A DNA stretch of 64,000 bases from Mycteria americana (GCF_035582795.1 NC_134366.1:33589661-33653660); one strand, 5' to 3'. Positions 1 to 14,519 are shown, counted from the stretch's first letter. Notes: generated by a model not told the origin, from the letters alone. Numbers and translations are program-made.

Positions 1-3000
1 TTTTGGAGGTTTTTTTGTTGTATCTTTCTCCATTTTTAAGGTTGCATTTTTCTCCAGTTCATGCTAAGTCAATGTTAAAGATATTAATGAAAGACCCAGC
101 AACACTTCTTTCCCCATTAGCTGCAGGTGCCAGCACTGATATTTTGGAAGATAAATGCACATTTGGAGGCTGTAATAATAGCACTAGTTCTTTGTTTTAG
201 TGACGATACCCCCCGCCCCATGGCCTATTCATAGATTCTGCACCATGTCCATCTTCAGAATAACAGTGCAGTCAGATTCAGGGCACTTCTTTCTTTCATT
301 CATTTTTCATTTCATTCAAACTGTTGTAGAGGGATCAAAACTATGACTTCGGCAATCTTTTTGAAAGGGCAGACTGGAGATCCGAAGAGTTATTTTCTGT
401 CAACCAAACACCTTTAAACTACTACTAATAAAAAAATCCCAACAAAGCTTCCCAGTACTTGCCTCACAGTGTAGAGCTACAGTCTGAAGCATAACAACTT
501 TACAGTGGTATCACTAAAGTGTTTTGAGAAATGCTAATGTTTTTGTGCCCAATATTTGAGAGCCTCATCAAAGAATAGGGTTTTTGTTGTATCAAATTGT
601 AATTTTGGAAAAAAAAATCTGTTTGGGAATGAAAAGTAAGACTTTTTCAAAATTTCTCATGCAAAAGAAATAAAAATTGTTTAGAAAAAGAAATTATTTT
701 GGCTTCATTTCTCAAAATGAAATTGTGTTGCAGAGAATTGCCTGTGCTGCCTCTAACTTGTGGAGATCCAATTCTTACACACGGTAGTGTGGAGAATGCT
801 TTAAGTGAAAGCATGAATCAGTTACAAAGTCAGCATTTTAGAAAGGATTTAACCAGGTGGACAGTCTGGTGGGAGATTGGTTAGATGAAATAGGTTAAGT
901 CATAAGAAGATGGTGGGGAAAAATGTGACATGACAGACGAAATAAGTAGTTCTTCACAGGAGTCTTCCACTCTTGGTATAAAATAGGATAGGGGAATTTT
1001 GCCTTGTGGAGTAAAATGGAGAATCTAAGTGCTCCTTCAAGTTCAGCGAGGCTTTTGAAAATATTAGAGCAAAAGATAAAAATTTTTGAAGTTGTGATTC
1101 ATTCAACCTGCAACTCCAGGACAAACGGTCCCTGAAATTTGAGCAATTTTGGACTCAGCACTTGGGTCCACAACCCAGTTTTGCGTCTGGTGCCCACTGT
1201 TACTGAATTTACTCAGGACTCTCTACTTAGTCACCCTCATGTCCTTGCTGATTAGAAACACTTTGTTAAACTTGGGTTAGATGTTTAGCACTGCACAATG
1301 ACTACAGCTTTTACATTTGTGGAGGAGTTTGTTTTGGATATGAACCTCGGTCATTCCAGAGTTCTTGTTGGGCGTCTCAGTATGACATCTACAGCTTGGG
1401 TCCATTTTTTCTTTAAGGGACCTCTACCATTTATGCTTCCAAAAAGGAAAGCAAATAACCAACAGTTATAAACATATAAAGTCATTCATATAGATCAATT
1501 CAGTTATGAAACTTGTACTATTATAATAACAAAAAGAGAATTCATATCAATGGAGATGTGAGAGCACAGAGTGCTTGCGAGGTTGATGGTGTCACCTATG
1601 CCAGGGCTACCAGAGCAGAGCGATGTTATAAATGCACACAGCAGTGAAGGAATCAGCAGGTCACATCATAGCTATGTGAATGTTTGGAAAAGCTTCTGCT
1701 TTTGAGTGGAAAATTGTAGCTTTTGTGACATGATACCATGAGATATTTTAATCCCCGAAGGAATAAAATTGGCCTATGCAGCACTGCGGTGCCAGCATTA
1801 GCCAGGTGCCTTCGTTCCTATACCATTCCTTTCTCTCAGACACTGGAGAACTTCACCTTTCTTCTTGGGTGAGCTTTGCTATATTGCTGAATATCCCTTC
1901 CTTCACCAGGACTATATGAAGAGTTTCACTTCCTCCAGACATGGTTTTAAGGTTAAGCTAGCTGAGGGATGCCCATATGTCATGTGTAAATGCTCAGTTA
2001 TGTCCTGGTTCCTGTCCAGTTTCTGGGGACTGGCTTTGAACTGAGGCACCATCTTAGATTGAGATCTCAGCCCACTCCCTGAATTACCTGGGGGCATCAT
2101 GCATATATGTGTGATTATAACTCTTGGGTTTAAAATAATGTGGCAGGGCAACTTTTCTGTTACCTGCCTCAAATTCTTTTCATTTTTCATCTTTCAATTT
2201 CATTTTTCATCTTTCCCAATAATGGAGATGTCAAGATTTAATAATCTTTGAAACACTCTCCCTGTGGTCCAGAATGTGGAAATATAAATCACACATGCGA
2301 TGGAGCGTGCACGTGTTCAGGCATCCTGAACCGGATGTGCTGGCAGAAGTGTCCTGGAACTACCTTCCTCTTAATTCCTGCTTTCAGCTCACTTGCAAAG
2401 CTAATTGGATATAGTTTCTCTGTGCAAGCTGTAGCTTGGCTTGTATTTCTACTTGATTTAATGACTAATCTCCTTCCAATCTATATATGTTTAATCAGGA
2501 GATGACCTAGGTCAGATAATATGTCCGCTGCAAATGTTCTACTTGCAGCATGTTTTGCTAAATGATAGCAGGTCTGTTGAGAATTCCTGCCATGCAAATC
2601 CCTTTCAAAACACTTTTACTGAAGGAGAGAATACGTGTCAGATTGTTAATGGCTGCCTCGCTATTCCTTACTGCCTTGATGTTTTCAAGAACAGTTTCAG
2701 GGATACAATATACCCATGCTATATTTATCCATGAAGGTTTCCGCTTCTCAAGCTGCTGCTAATTTAAATTTCAAAGAACTTTCTTGGGTATTAAGCAATT
2801 ATTTATAGGTTGGTTAGAATTAAATAATTTGTCCTAAATCTCAGACCTGTCCTAAATCTTGTTTACTTTAATTCCTGTTATCTTTCCTGTTTCTAATAAA
2901 TGCAAATCTCCATATATCATTAAAATTTCAAATTACTGTGTCTGTCTGTCAAATCTACATTTTTTTTGTAACATCTGTCTATGTATGGCTATACACATGC

Positions 3001-6000
3001 AGACTCCAGAAAGAACAAGGGGTCTTGCTGAAGCAGTGACACAGTAGGGCTCTTTTTCAGTTAATATTTGGAAACAGGAAACAAGCTTCTTTCATGGTCA
3101 CTTCAAATATTTGATATCCATTAAGACCACTGCTTGCTGTTGCAAAATTGAGAAGCCTCATGGACCTTTCTGCTTGTTTTGTGAAGAGTGATGTCAAGAC
3201 TATCCATCTGAGGGTCTTTTCGTCATGGTCAACAGCCAACATTTAGCACTAACAACACTGCCACCAGTGGCACTACCTCGGAGAAGAAATGCCAAAGCGG
3301 AGCCAATGCCTGCTCCCCTATGGGTGAATCTATTCCAAACCAGTAAGTCATGCCTGGGAAGGGGGACTGCCAAGTTGAATGAATCTGCCCATTGACAAAG
3401 GATGTGCTTTTTTCGGTGGGTGGTCAGGCTTCCCGTTACAGTGCCTGGTGTGATGCCCATGGTTGGTGCTAAGTGAGATCACTGCTCCTCCGGTGTGGGA
3501 GAGGGCAGGGGATCAGCTCTGCCAGCCCAGGCTGAGGAGTGCCTCAGTGCTGGCTCTAGTTGTATTCCTGCTGCCGAGGAGCCCAGAAATGAGAGGGCAA
3601 ACAACTGCAATAAGCTGCTGCACTGGGGGAAATATAGGGAGGTTTTTCACATCAACAAAGCCCCTAAATATACCCATGTGGGGGAATAGCTGTCATCCTG
3701 ACCCTGGCTATTTATTTCCTTCTTGCCTGATTATTGCAGATTAATATGTTGCCTTTTTTCCTCCTGTAATTTCTGGGCTTGAGGGAGCATAGGAAACAGC
3801 ATATCCTATCAAATAAAATGGTAGGGAATGGTTCTTGAATGATTGATCATTCTTGTCATATTGTTTGCCTACACTTTTTGTGTTGTAAATGCTCAGTAAG
3901 ACCTTTGATCCCTAAGCCGGTCACATTAAGTTCATTGCTCAGGGTGAGGCCCTGCTGTGCATTCAGTGAAGCTGTTGTATCTGTGGAAAAGAATTAGGGG
4001 ACACAAGCTGCTTTGTGCAAACCAACCTGGGAGGATAGATGTGTTCTGGAAATTAAGCTTCTGCGTCTCTGCCTCAGCCGTGCCTCTGCAGAGGGAGCGG
4101 CATCGCTGTGCAGGCTGGTTGCTGCAGCTGGACACAGCTTTGCCCTGCTGTGTTTGCCTAGCTGGGTGGATGCTGGGAGACAAGGGGAAAGCAGATAGGA
4201 GCTTGGACTGGGGTTTGCCTGTCATGCGTAGGATCCTTGACGAAACACAGGAGTCGTCATGCAGTCGAAAAGGGAAGAAACCTGCCCTGCGCCTTCTGTG
4301 CCGAAAAGGGAGGGTGTGAGGGTCACTGACAGCCCTTCCTGGCTGTTTCCTCGCTGGATACAGCTCTGTGTTGGGGGAGGAAGTGAAGAATCAGGGCGGT
4401 GATACACACGCTTACAGCGTGAACTTCCTGTAGCGTAGGAAAGGGTGCTGCTATCTCCCACAAAAGCCTTCCACAAACCCTGTAGGAACACCCGTGACAT
4501 GAGTAACCTTGAGCGACTGCTTAGCGGAGTCCACAGTGAATAGCTGCATTGTGAAGGGTTTGGCTTGCTTCTGTTCTCACTGGTGTTTCAGAAAGAACGA
4601 TCTCAAGGTAAATGAAGATAAATAGAATCAGTAATATAATAAACCAGACAATGACAAAGAAGCGTTGAGCAACAATCAAAAGTCTATGCAGGGACCAAAA
4701 GTTTGCTGTCATGGATACATGCCCATTTCTGGGTTATTTTATTTGTGCAGATAACTTTATAATACAGAAAAAGACAAAGTGCTGTTTTAGTGAAAAAACC
4801 CCTCTCTATCATACCTATCATTTTACCTAAAAATAAATGTGTGTGTTATAGAATTTTTTCTCCAATTGTGAAAATTCCTTTGGTTTATGAAAAATACTTA
4901 GATTATCTGTTCTGGTGATAAAATAATATTCTAGTCACTTTTGAGAGAAATCAGCTGAAGTAGTATTTCCTTATCTACACCCCTTTCTGTAGAAGCTGCC
5001 ATTCTTACCTTCTTTCATTCAGTTACCAACTCAACTAATCCAAGTGGCCTTTCTTTGGTCATGCCTATAATTCCTTTTCTTCTTCATCCTGGGAAGGACC
5101 AAGACATAGGCACAACCTGCCTACGTGAGGAAGCTGCATGGTCCGGTGATATGAGAGAGTGCAGTGTGTAATCGCCGTTAATGGGGAGGCCAGATTCCCT
5201 AGCTCCTTCCCTGGCAAATCTGTTCTGGAAAATGGGTGCTTAAAATAACTCAGACCAGCATCTTTGGTGCAAAGAATTTATTTTTTTCACTTCACAGGTA
5301 TAGACTGCATGGTGAAAACAGCCTATAAAGACATGTTTTGCACTGTTGTCCTTTACAACCTGTGATAATTTTTTCCCTGTCATTCCGTCTTTCGTTGAGT
5401 AGGACAAGACTACATGTTACAATTTTTTTTTTTTTTAATATCTGTCAGTGTGATGACCCTCCCTCCTCCTGGCAGCCACTGACAGCTGACTCATGCTTCT
5501 CTCCTAGAGAATGACAGCCTCAAGGTTTCAGTTCCTGTCTTGATTCTGGCTCAAGTTTAGAAAAATATAATTTAAACTATACAGAAGAATTTTCTAGTGA
5601 ATAGCTTAACCTTTCTTCCTCTACCGTCTTCCAGATTCAGTCTTACCTTTGACATTGCTTTATTTCTTATTTTTCCCCTTAAATCAAGGGAGGATGCAAA
5701 TTTTGTGCAGACAAGGTGATAATGACCAGCAGAATTGAGATGCATGTGCTCTTTTTTAAAACAAATTAACAAATACATCACACTCATGTTCCTTAGTATC
5801 CAATGTTTTGCAGTAAATTAACTAATAGTTTAGTAGCATGGGTTACTAAATTATCATGCCCACCTGTAGTCCCTCTTGCTATCTTACCCAAAGAATGAAT
5901 TGAAATATAAAGATGAATTGTAATTGTAGGTCCATGTGGTATATGTAGTTTTGTCAAAATGGAAAAGAAAAAAACCAGCTGTAGAAAGAGAATACATTTT

Positions 6001-9000
6001 TCAAGCTTAATTAATGTGTAGTGTGGCTACACTTATGTAAGTTACTGATATAAGTTACACTTATATATTACAGTCCTAGCAAGCTCAGCAACTGCCCACA
6101 GACCTGTAATTCCTCCTGTTTATTCCCCATGCCGTGTGTATCAGTGGACAGGCACTTCAGAGGGGCACCCAGTTGTGCTGGTTACCCACAAAAGGCACAG
6201 GACCCATAATGGTGCCACCCATAATACCCCGCCCCCATATCAGTATGCAAAGCAATCTACACTTCTATAAATGAAATACCCTTAGAAATATATCTTTTAT
6301 TCCAGATTTCATAAGTGAGTTTTGCCAATACATTCAGGATTTATGCATACAAATACATAAGTTTTTTATTTTTCCCCGCACTGTTTTAAATTATTATAAT
6401 TATTTTTATGGAAGATTTTACTTGTTTTTCAACTTTGCTGTTTCAAAATGTGGTTATTAGCCTGACGTCTTTTTGGCAACTTGCCCCTATAGTCACTATG
6501 TAGTTTGAACATTTCTGTGATTTATCAGCATACCGCCAGAAAAGTATTGAGTCTACATGACTGAAATATACACGTCGAGTAATGCCAAAGTATTTACTGG
6601 CACTGACAATACTTGCTATTGTTGGACTTGGAACCACAGTTTCTTCTTTAAATTAATTTTAACTTTACCTGGAGACATGGTAGCTACGATAAGACCTCTG
6701 CCACTGGAGCTAAGGCTGTGGAATTATCTCTTTACCACAAATATTTCTGGAATTTACTCTTTCTCAAAGATGTTGTTATTTCTGGGTTTGTTTATGGCTC
6801 AGAGCATGTTATAAAACTACATAGCACAGGAAGAATTTTCTTTAGCTTTCTTGGTGAGTCATCCCTTCTCTAGAAGGACACGTATCCTTTGATTTGTTTC
6901 AGTGCAGGAAGGAAAGGCTTCATGCTTTAAGGTTTATGCATTGGTTACAAAATTGCGGACGCTTTCTTTCATTTATCTTAGCACAATGCCTTTTTCCCCT
7001 TAATTTCAAGAATTCAGGTGACTGATAGAACACATTTCACAGTCAGAAAGAGGCAGCACTAATTAGTTTGTGCTTACTTTCATTCGTATCAGCTGGATAA
7101 ATGCACCTTCAATTCCTTGTCCTGCCACATGCCTTTTGTGTGATCTTAACCTGCCTATGTTTTAGTTCCTTCTGCATAAAAATATGGAAAGCTAAACCAC
7201 CTTAGCTCCTGCGAGACTCTTCAGGGTAAAGAACCAAAGGATCTGTCAGTCTCTTTAATGCTACTCCCATACCACAGGCACCCTTCAGGCAGCATACCTG
7301 CCTGTGGAAACAGCCTTGCCTAACGCTCAAGCTGTCTGGTCCTTTGTGCTCCAGAGATGCCCTATAGCTGTACCTGGGGCTGTACAAGTTCAGCTCACCA
7401 TCTGTGCAGGCAACACATTTGGTCAGGAAAGGCAGCCTCGAGGTATCTCCAGTAGTCATACTCCATGGTGTTACTACAGTGGAAGCCACATAGACACTTA
7501 AGATAGGGTCACATTTGCCCTGTTGCCTTCTAGAAAGATCATATGAAAGAATACTTATTCATTTAAAAATCTCTGCGAGACATCAACAAAGTTGTTTCTT
7601 GGCTTTTATAAACAACAAACAAACAAACCCCAAAGCTTTCTTTCTCTTTAAAGGAGTTGTTCCACATCCCATATTGTTAGTCCGAGAATGCAGAACGTTT
7701 TCATAGTACGTTTTCACTGGAGTGTGGCTCCCTGAGTATTAATTTGTTTGGTTAGTAAATAGGAAAGGGCTTTTTTCCAAGGAAGGAAAGATTGAGTTTC
7801 CAGGCCCAAAGTAACTTCTCCTCTGAATCTTTACATTCCCTTTTTGGGAACTCGCTATGGGATTTAGGAATTTTTGTCTTTTTTTGTCAAAGTCGAGAGT
7901 ATATGAATTAATGAGAACTAAAGCCACTGAGGGCACGAGGGAATATTTCTTTCAGTTAAGGTGAGAGTGCTCCTCAGTGAGCACGTATATGTGAAAATAT
8001 TTGATAACAGTAACATGTATTGAATGTGGAGTTGTCGTCCAAGCGAAGCAGTGCAGGTGTGGGAGATGCGGGCTCTTGTTCCGCTCTTACGGTGCTCCGA
8101 TACAAATGCTCAAGAGCTGTGTAAAATCACAGCCCCACCTCCTTGTAGGCTTGAAGCAAAAAATACCTTAGCAGATCAAGGCTCCTTTTCTTCCCGTCCT
8201 GTACAGTTCACCTCACCTTAGGGTGTAGCTTCTTCCCCAGGCAGCCACTGTCCTCTTCCCTCTATGTGAACTTAAGCAATGAAGCCAGCGGTTTGTATAT
8301 CTCCGTGCATTCGGCTCTCCGCAGCTGGCTGACTGCTTAATAGCAGGGTGGGTTCATGTGTGCCAACCTTTTACAAACAATCACTTGGGGACGTGCAGCC
8401 AGGGTGTGCAAAGCAGTAACGAGTGATCCTCAGCGTGCACAGAAAAGTAACAGAAAACACAGTAGATCTTTCTGAATTATTTTTAGGCTCTTTCCTGAAG
8501 CAACAACCAAGTCGAAGCACCAAAAAAACCCCACCCAAACCCTGAGGAGTGTTGTGTCAAGAGTGTTATAACCTTGAAAAATGATTGCATATGGTATCTT
8601 TTCTCTTTCTCACAGGTCACACTTAGGGATGTACAAAGGGTGACTTGATGAATATCTACTTAAGAACAGTTGAAGTTGGAATTTTAGGGAAATTTTGAGA
8701 TGCAGTGCTTGATACGGCACTGTGAGCTAAAGGATCACTCCGCTGTACTTGGGTTCTTTCTTATTATGCAAAGATAGGCGAAGCTGCTGGTTTTATGTGT
8801 CTTCTCTTATTCTAAAGGGATCAGCAAATATCTGATACCTCTTAAAAGAAAACGGTCTGCTGAAATAGATCCACTTTTAGTGACTAGTGGGTCAGTTACT
8901 TTACAATACACAGTAGCAACCCAAGATGGTAAGTGATGAATAGCATTAGCACCTTGAACAGCAAGGAAAAGGTATGTATATATAGATTGCAAATTCTGGA

Positions 9001-11893
9001 GGTTTTCTGGTGGAGGAATAAATATTCCTCCCCTCCTGAGTGGTGTTTTTGGGCTTTTTAATTGCCGTGGAGACTTTTGGTTTCCACCTGACTCACTCAT
9101 ACTGTGGATCTGTGCATCCGTTTGAACAAAGGAAGAAACAAAAGGAAGCAGACCAGTGACTTGGCCGATCCTGTGGAGGACACCTCAGCATCTGGAAATT
9201 TCTCCGTGTCAGCCTTTGGCAAGAACACGTGTAGCACATGGAGCAATCCAAAGTATATCAGCCTTATTCTGCAAGATCAAGTTACTTTTGCATTTTAAGT
9301 GCTGAGGTGTCCCACAGTCTCTCACCTCCACGGTACACAAAGGTATGGTGGCTTTTCTTTTGTTCTGGTCAAGCACAAATATTTGCACACAGGAAAATGC
9401 TTTAGCTCTGCAGACCAATACATCAGCCATCTGCCTAGAAAAGCCAACGCCTTTCTGCATTGAGACGGATACATAGGGGAGGATCCTGTTCTGTCAGTTC
9501 TCAGATTCCTGTGCCTCACCTCACTGACGTTAAGTCCACGTTTGTTTGACTACCCTTGGTCTGATTACAACAGGTAAGTCCAGATAGTAAAGCATGCATG
9601 GATATGTGAACAAGTGGTAATAAAGTTTGCTTCCCGGAATGTGTCGTGTTCGTAGCAAAGGCAGAACTCAGAGAAGTCTTTTATACAAAACATGGGCTTC
9701 CACAGGCGATGCTATCTTATGCTCATGTTAATATTAGCATCCTTACATGTAGTATACACGTTATGAATTCTGTAAAAGCACACGGTCTACACAGGTAGGT
9801 TTTCTCAGCTATTGGCCCTTATATTGTGACTGAATTTATTCTGTGTAAAACAAATGCTGCTCTTGCATTCACATTTTCAATTTTTTATTCTCTTCCTTCA
9901 GCTCTAACCCAAACAGCGGAGGTCAAATAAACCTGGTTCGTTTAGTTCAAGTTAAGCAAGGAACAAAAGGAACAGTTTCCCACTCTTCCCACTCTTAAGA
10001 GAGGGAAGTAAGAGTGTGAATAAAAATCTGCCCACTAATATTATGAATAAAGCTGTGTGGCACACAAGCAGACAAGAAGGGAAGAAAAGAGGGAGTAGTG
10101 TCTCATGCCATTCTTTTCAGAAGAAAAAAGGGGGAAGAATAATGTTTTGTCTGCCATTGCACAGATTACAGACACATTATCTTATCCTGAGCAATGAGAC
10201 TTTAATCTGAGATTTAATCTGAGTTTCTGTTCCATCAGGAGAGATATTACCTGGCAAAATAATCTTTGAAGAGGAGAAGGCAGAAAGATAGTAGCAGCTG
10301 TAAAATTAAGGATGAATGTTGAACTAAGCTGTGAATGGAAAATACGTGTGCAACATACAGGGTGGTTTTTACCCGAATATCTAGCTCCACCAAAAGGACT
10401 GGATCTGAATCTTTAAAAATCACAAAGATTTAGTCCCATTTCTCTAGGATATGGCTGAGAACAGATTTCAGCCTTGTACCTATGGGGACTCGAGAAGGGA
10501 AAGAAGGTGGTGAAATCCCCTTTAGTCACTTTGCAAAGCACATCTCCTCAGACACAGAGGAATTCGTGGGCCTGTGACATTTCTGGAAAGTGGCTGCTGT
10601 CTACTTGGATGAGTGGTTTGTCGAAGCTGTCAAAAACTTCTGCAGTGGAAAATACTGTTCTAGATTACAGATGCAACCAGTATCGATAATACCTTTGGAA
10701 ATTAATACAGATTTTCTTCAAATGTTAAAATAACATGCATTGCAGTGTAGATATAAAGGCTAACTTTTGTTCGAGAATGAAAGTCAGTGATCATTGTATT
10801 GTTCTGAAAATTTTGTTACTTTTAATATAGTATTTTATTTAATTCACATAGTTTATTTCCTGTCTGCTGGCTCAATATCAAATGCCCAAAATAAGGCGAA
10901 CAACAGTAGGCCCGGGGCTTGCATTGCTTATTTCTTCCACAATCACAGTAAGTGATAATTCTACCATTTATTTTCTGTTACAGCACTGAGGTCAGTCCGA
11001 CTATGGAGTTTAGCATTCCTGAGCCCAGGCAAGTTCTGGACTGTGGTCCTGAATCACAAACCTATTGGGATTCCAGCGCTGTGGATTCTTGACAGCCATC
11101 TCTTTGCATGTGAATGGATCCACTAAAAGAAGTGACCCAAATGTAATCCCTAAGCATGCAAATGTTTGTGTGAAATAATAGTCAACGTACCACTTTCAGA
11201 TCGAGCAAGTTGACATTCATCTGCTCATAGCTGAGCAGAGCATAGGATATACACAGGAGTTCAGTGTTTCTATGAGGACTAAGATGTGTTTGATTTGAGT
11301 ATCTAGTCTTTTAACTTGATACCCTACCTGCTGCATCATAGGTGCTAAGAGGGAAGCATGACAATACTATCCATTTTAATATAAACCTGCAACAGCCAAA
11401 GTAAATATATACAAGTGTGTGTGTTATTAGCAATTGTCATCAGCAGTGAAGAATGAATAAACTTGATTTTGACGGAGTGGGGGTAGCCAATAAGCGCCAT
11501 CTCCAGAGAAAGCAGAGCAAAGGCTACACATCAGGATTTCTCAGCACAGTAAATTCACTGAGGGCAACCACAGGCATGAGATGTGGGTCGAGTTTGGTAA
11601 CCTTATCTCAGAGCAAGTACAGTGTGTCCTTATATCTAGGAGTAGCTCTTGCACTTGCAGTGAGGGCCACCCCTCATCTCTATAACCCTGACAGTTTAAA
11701 TTGTAAAAGTAACGTAAGATCCTGTTGCTGTGAATTATGTTGCTTTTGCAATTTCGCTCCAGTCAGTTAAACAAGCAGGTCTTGTTTTCTATTCACTGAA
11801 AGTAGTGACTTACATTTTTAGCTGCTAATTCTCTAAAAGCAGTTAATTTATAAATCCAGCTAAATAAGCCCACTGAGTTGGGATGGCTGACTT
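1..11893. other. Intergenic, no gene recognised
   Basis: The stretch contains only short open frames (at most 120 codons, at 3957-4319) with no family resemblance and no linked exons. I looked on the minus strand for AGR2 exons (WGDQ, HHLDx[18 protein letters not shown]) and saw none. Small items are a T run near 5421-5436 and single TGACTCA-type sites. This is probably the spacer between AGR3 and the neighbouring AGR2. Confidence 0.7.
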
Positions 11894-12245
11894 CACAGAA
11901 TGGTTGAGGATGGAAGGGACCTCAGGAGGTCACCTGGTCCAACCCTCTGCTCAAGCAGGGCCACCTAGAGCCAGTTCCCCAGGACTGTGTCCAGATGGCT
12001 TTTGAATATCTCCAAGGATGGAGACTCCATCACCTCCCTGCGCAACCTGTGCCAGTGCTTGGTCACCCTCACAGTAAAAAAGTGTTTCCTGATGTTCAGA
12101 CAGAACCTCCCGTGTTTCAATTTGTGCCCATTGCCTCTGGTCCCATCACTGGGCACCACTGAAAAGAGCCTGGCTCCATCCTCTGTTCACTCTCCCTTCA
12201 GGTATTTATATACATTAATAAGATCCCCTCTGAGCATTCTCTTAC
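11894..12245 (-). mobile_element. CR1 LINE, 3' end fragment
   Basis: The plus strand shows CACAGAAT (complement of the CR1 tail octamer) followed by the antisense CR1 3' region: ggaagggacctcaggaggtc, then ccaaccctctgctcaagcag, and the segment ending at aagatcccctctgagc. It is 5' truncated near 12245. The short open frame here (minus, 11965-12159) is a relic of the ORF2 C-terminus ([22 protein letters not shown]). Confidence 0.93.
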
Positions 12246-13872
12246 AGAGTTACATTGATGTGACATCAGACTGTGTTTGTGACTTCCCACTCTTTAGTAT
12301 AGAAACGTATTAACATTTCAGTGTGAAGTGACAGCCATCAGCACAAAAAGGACATCATCCCTGGGTTTGGGCTGTATATATGTGTATGTATCTACTTAAC
12401 AGGAAAGAAGCATTAAAGTGATCATCCACTGTATAATCCCAGAGGAGCCCTCAGCATATTTATGCTCTTCAGCATTTGTATGTGTGAGGATACCCTTCTT
12501 TTACTGAAAGGCTGATATCTGGACTGACTAGGGTAATCCATGGAAGTAGTCTTTTATGGCAGACACTCTCATCTTTGCAATTAATGTAATAGTAGTAGTA
12601 ATAGACAAGGAAACAAGAATACCATGGACAAAGATGTCACTACTAGAGTTAAAGGGAGGACAACAGGTTTGTTTTGCAGCTGCTTTCCAGACCTGAAACA
12701 AAGTTTTTGCTTCACACTGGAATGAAAACATAGCCATGCAAATACTTCCACAAGTGCAGCCTTCCCTCCAATATCCCTCCAGAGCCTGAAACCTTAGTCT
12801 TCTGAATCTTAAGTAGGTGAAGCAGGGTTTGGCTAATGGTGTAACCATCCCACATTTGATTTCCTGCCTGAGTTAGAGCGGAGGTTGTTTCAAGCCAATG
12901 TCTCCCATGATCTTGGCTGATGTTGAAAGTGAATTGGGGGGCGGGGGGGGGGAATTTCCCTGCAATATGACAGCAAAGACCCACCACTTTCCACCTAATC
13001 TTTTGGTAATATTTTGAATCTACTATACTTAAGCATTTCCTATTTTGTGCTGTGCTTCTCCCCAAAATAAATCTTCTCTCAACCCTACTTTAAAAGTGCT
13101 GCCATGGCTATCCTGTGTCATCTCTGGCAGCTAGCTCACGTCCTTTGCTCCTGAACACCACTGGCATGCTCGAAAGAGGGTGTGCCCACAGACTGGGAAA
13201 TGTTGCCAAATCTGGGCAACAGATACGGGCATAAATGAACAGAGCTAAACACAACTTAAAGGAATGTGATTACCAGTTTAATTTTGTTTCTAGCATTTTC
13301 CCATAGGTTAAAAAATCATTTAACTGATTATGAAGACAATATACTGTTAATGACTAATACAAGATTTTTTTTTCTCTTAGTCTACAGGTCATTTATCACC
13401 TATCTGTTGAAATATACTCTTATATCAAAATTTTACATAGTTATGAAGACATAGATAGGCACAATATAACTCGTTCATGACAAATTTAATACTAGGTATT
13501 GTAAATTAGCAAAGCTGTCCTGCAAAGATCCTTCCTTTATCTTTTATATGTGTATATAGGCAGCTTCATAGGAAATGGCAGGTAGCACAAACAAGTGACA
13601 CTGGTGCTTTGCACATAACATAACATATGTGCTTTTATTGCAGATGTCTCACTCACTGTCTTGCTCGAATGAAAAAGCACATTGCTGGGATAACAAACTA
13701 TTTCAACTGACTTCAGCTTTTTACTCATACAGGCATCTGCCTTTGCATACAGTGATCCTGGGGAAATTTTGTGAAGACTTTGTATGTACAGATCCCCTCA
13801 CTAAGCTGCCACCACGATGTCTGGGTTGGGATGCTACAGAAAAAGCGGGAATGACCTTGGATGAGCTTCACA
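12246..13872. other. Intergenic, no gene recognised
   Basis: Apart from the G-rich tract at 12936-12952 I see no repeat or exon. Two overlapping open frames of 106 and 117 codons on the minus strand (12528-13065) have no recognisable motif. Confidence 0.7.
12936..12952 (+). repeat. G-rich tract (G6 C G10)
   Basis: ggggggcgggggggggg is a near-homopolymeric G run of 17 bases on the plus strand. It could form a G-quadruplex, and it is a likely site of sequencing or assembly error. Confidence 0.9.
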
Positions 13873-13942
13873 TGACTCATTTGACTCATCATGACAAGGG
13901 CCATCATGATGGCCCGTCATGACTCATCATGACAAGGGCCAT
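13873..13942. promoter_or_regulatory. Cluster of three TGACTCA (AP-1/bZIP) sites around a perfect palindrome
   Basis: TGACTCA occurs at 13873-13879, 13882-13888 and 13920-13926. A 23-bp unit, tgactcatcatgacaagggccat counted from 13882, recurs from 13920. Between them GGGCCATCATGATGGCCC (13898-13915) is a perfect 18-bp palindrome. TGACTCA is the consensus AP-1 site. The cluster is about 580 bases past the inferred AGR3 3' end; function is an inference. Confidence 0.5.
13882..13942 (+). repeat. Tandem duplication of a 23-bp unit, 38-bp period
   Basis: Two exact copies at 13882-13904 and 13920-13942, separated by 15 bases that complete the palindrome with the first copy's end. Confidence 0.9.
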
Positions 13943-14519
13943 TTAAATGAAAAGAGCTAGGACAAGCCTGCTCATTTTTCCCATACCACACTTTACAAGC
14001 ATCACTTAGCCTCAGGTGTGGAGTTCTGGGACTATCTCCTTCCATCTCTCTTGCTTCATTGTATCTTTATCATAGCAAAACCTGTAGTTGCTGTTTGATG
14101 ATTATCACCTCACTGAGACCACATGCTCAGTGTGAAATGTCGGTTCGGTTTTCAGCTATCAGAATGATAGTTAAAGAATTAGACAGAAGAAAACTAAGCC
14201 CAGATCACTGATTTTTTTCTACATAAGCTATTCCAAAATCTATAGGAACAGCCTTCCTGTCTGATTTGCCAGCAAAACTTCTTTTCCTTTAATGAGAAAT
14301 AAGTGCATAAAGCAGAGTGACTTACAAGCTTCTTGCAATAAAAATAAAAATTAGGAGCTGAGATGCAGCTATTAAATTATATAACAAATTGCAAATAGAC
14401 ATCAAAAAGATTGGTTATAACTCTTGGTCAGAAGTCATAGCTGACTTAACAAAGTCACAGCTGGACTGATAAAATACAGCTCCAAGTTGCTGCACCTTAA
14501 ACCATCACTTTCAGTTATT

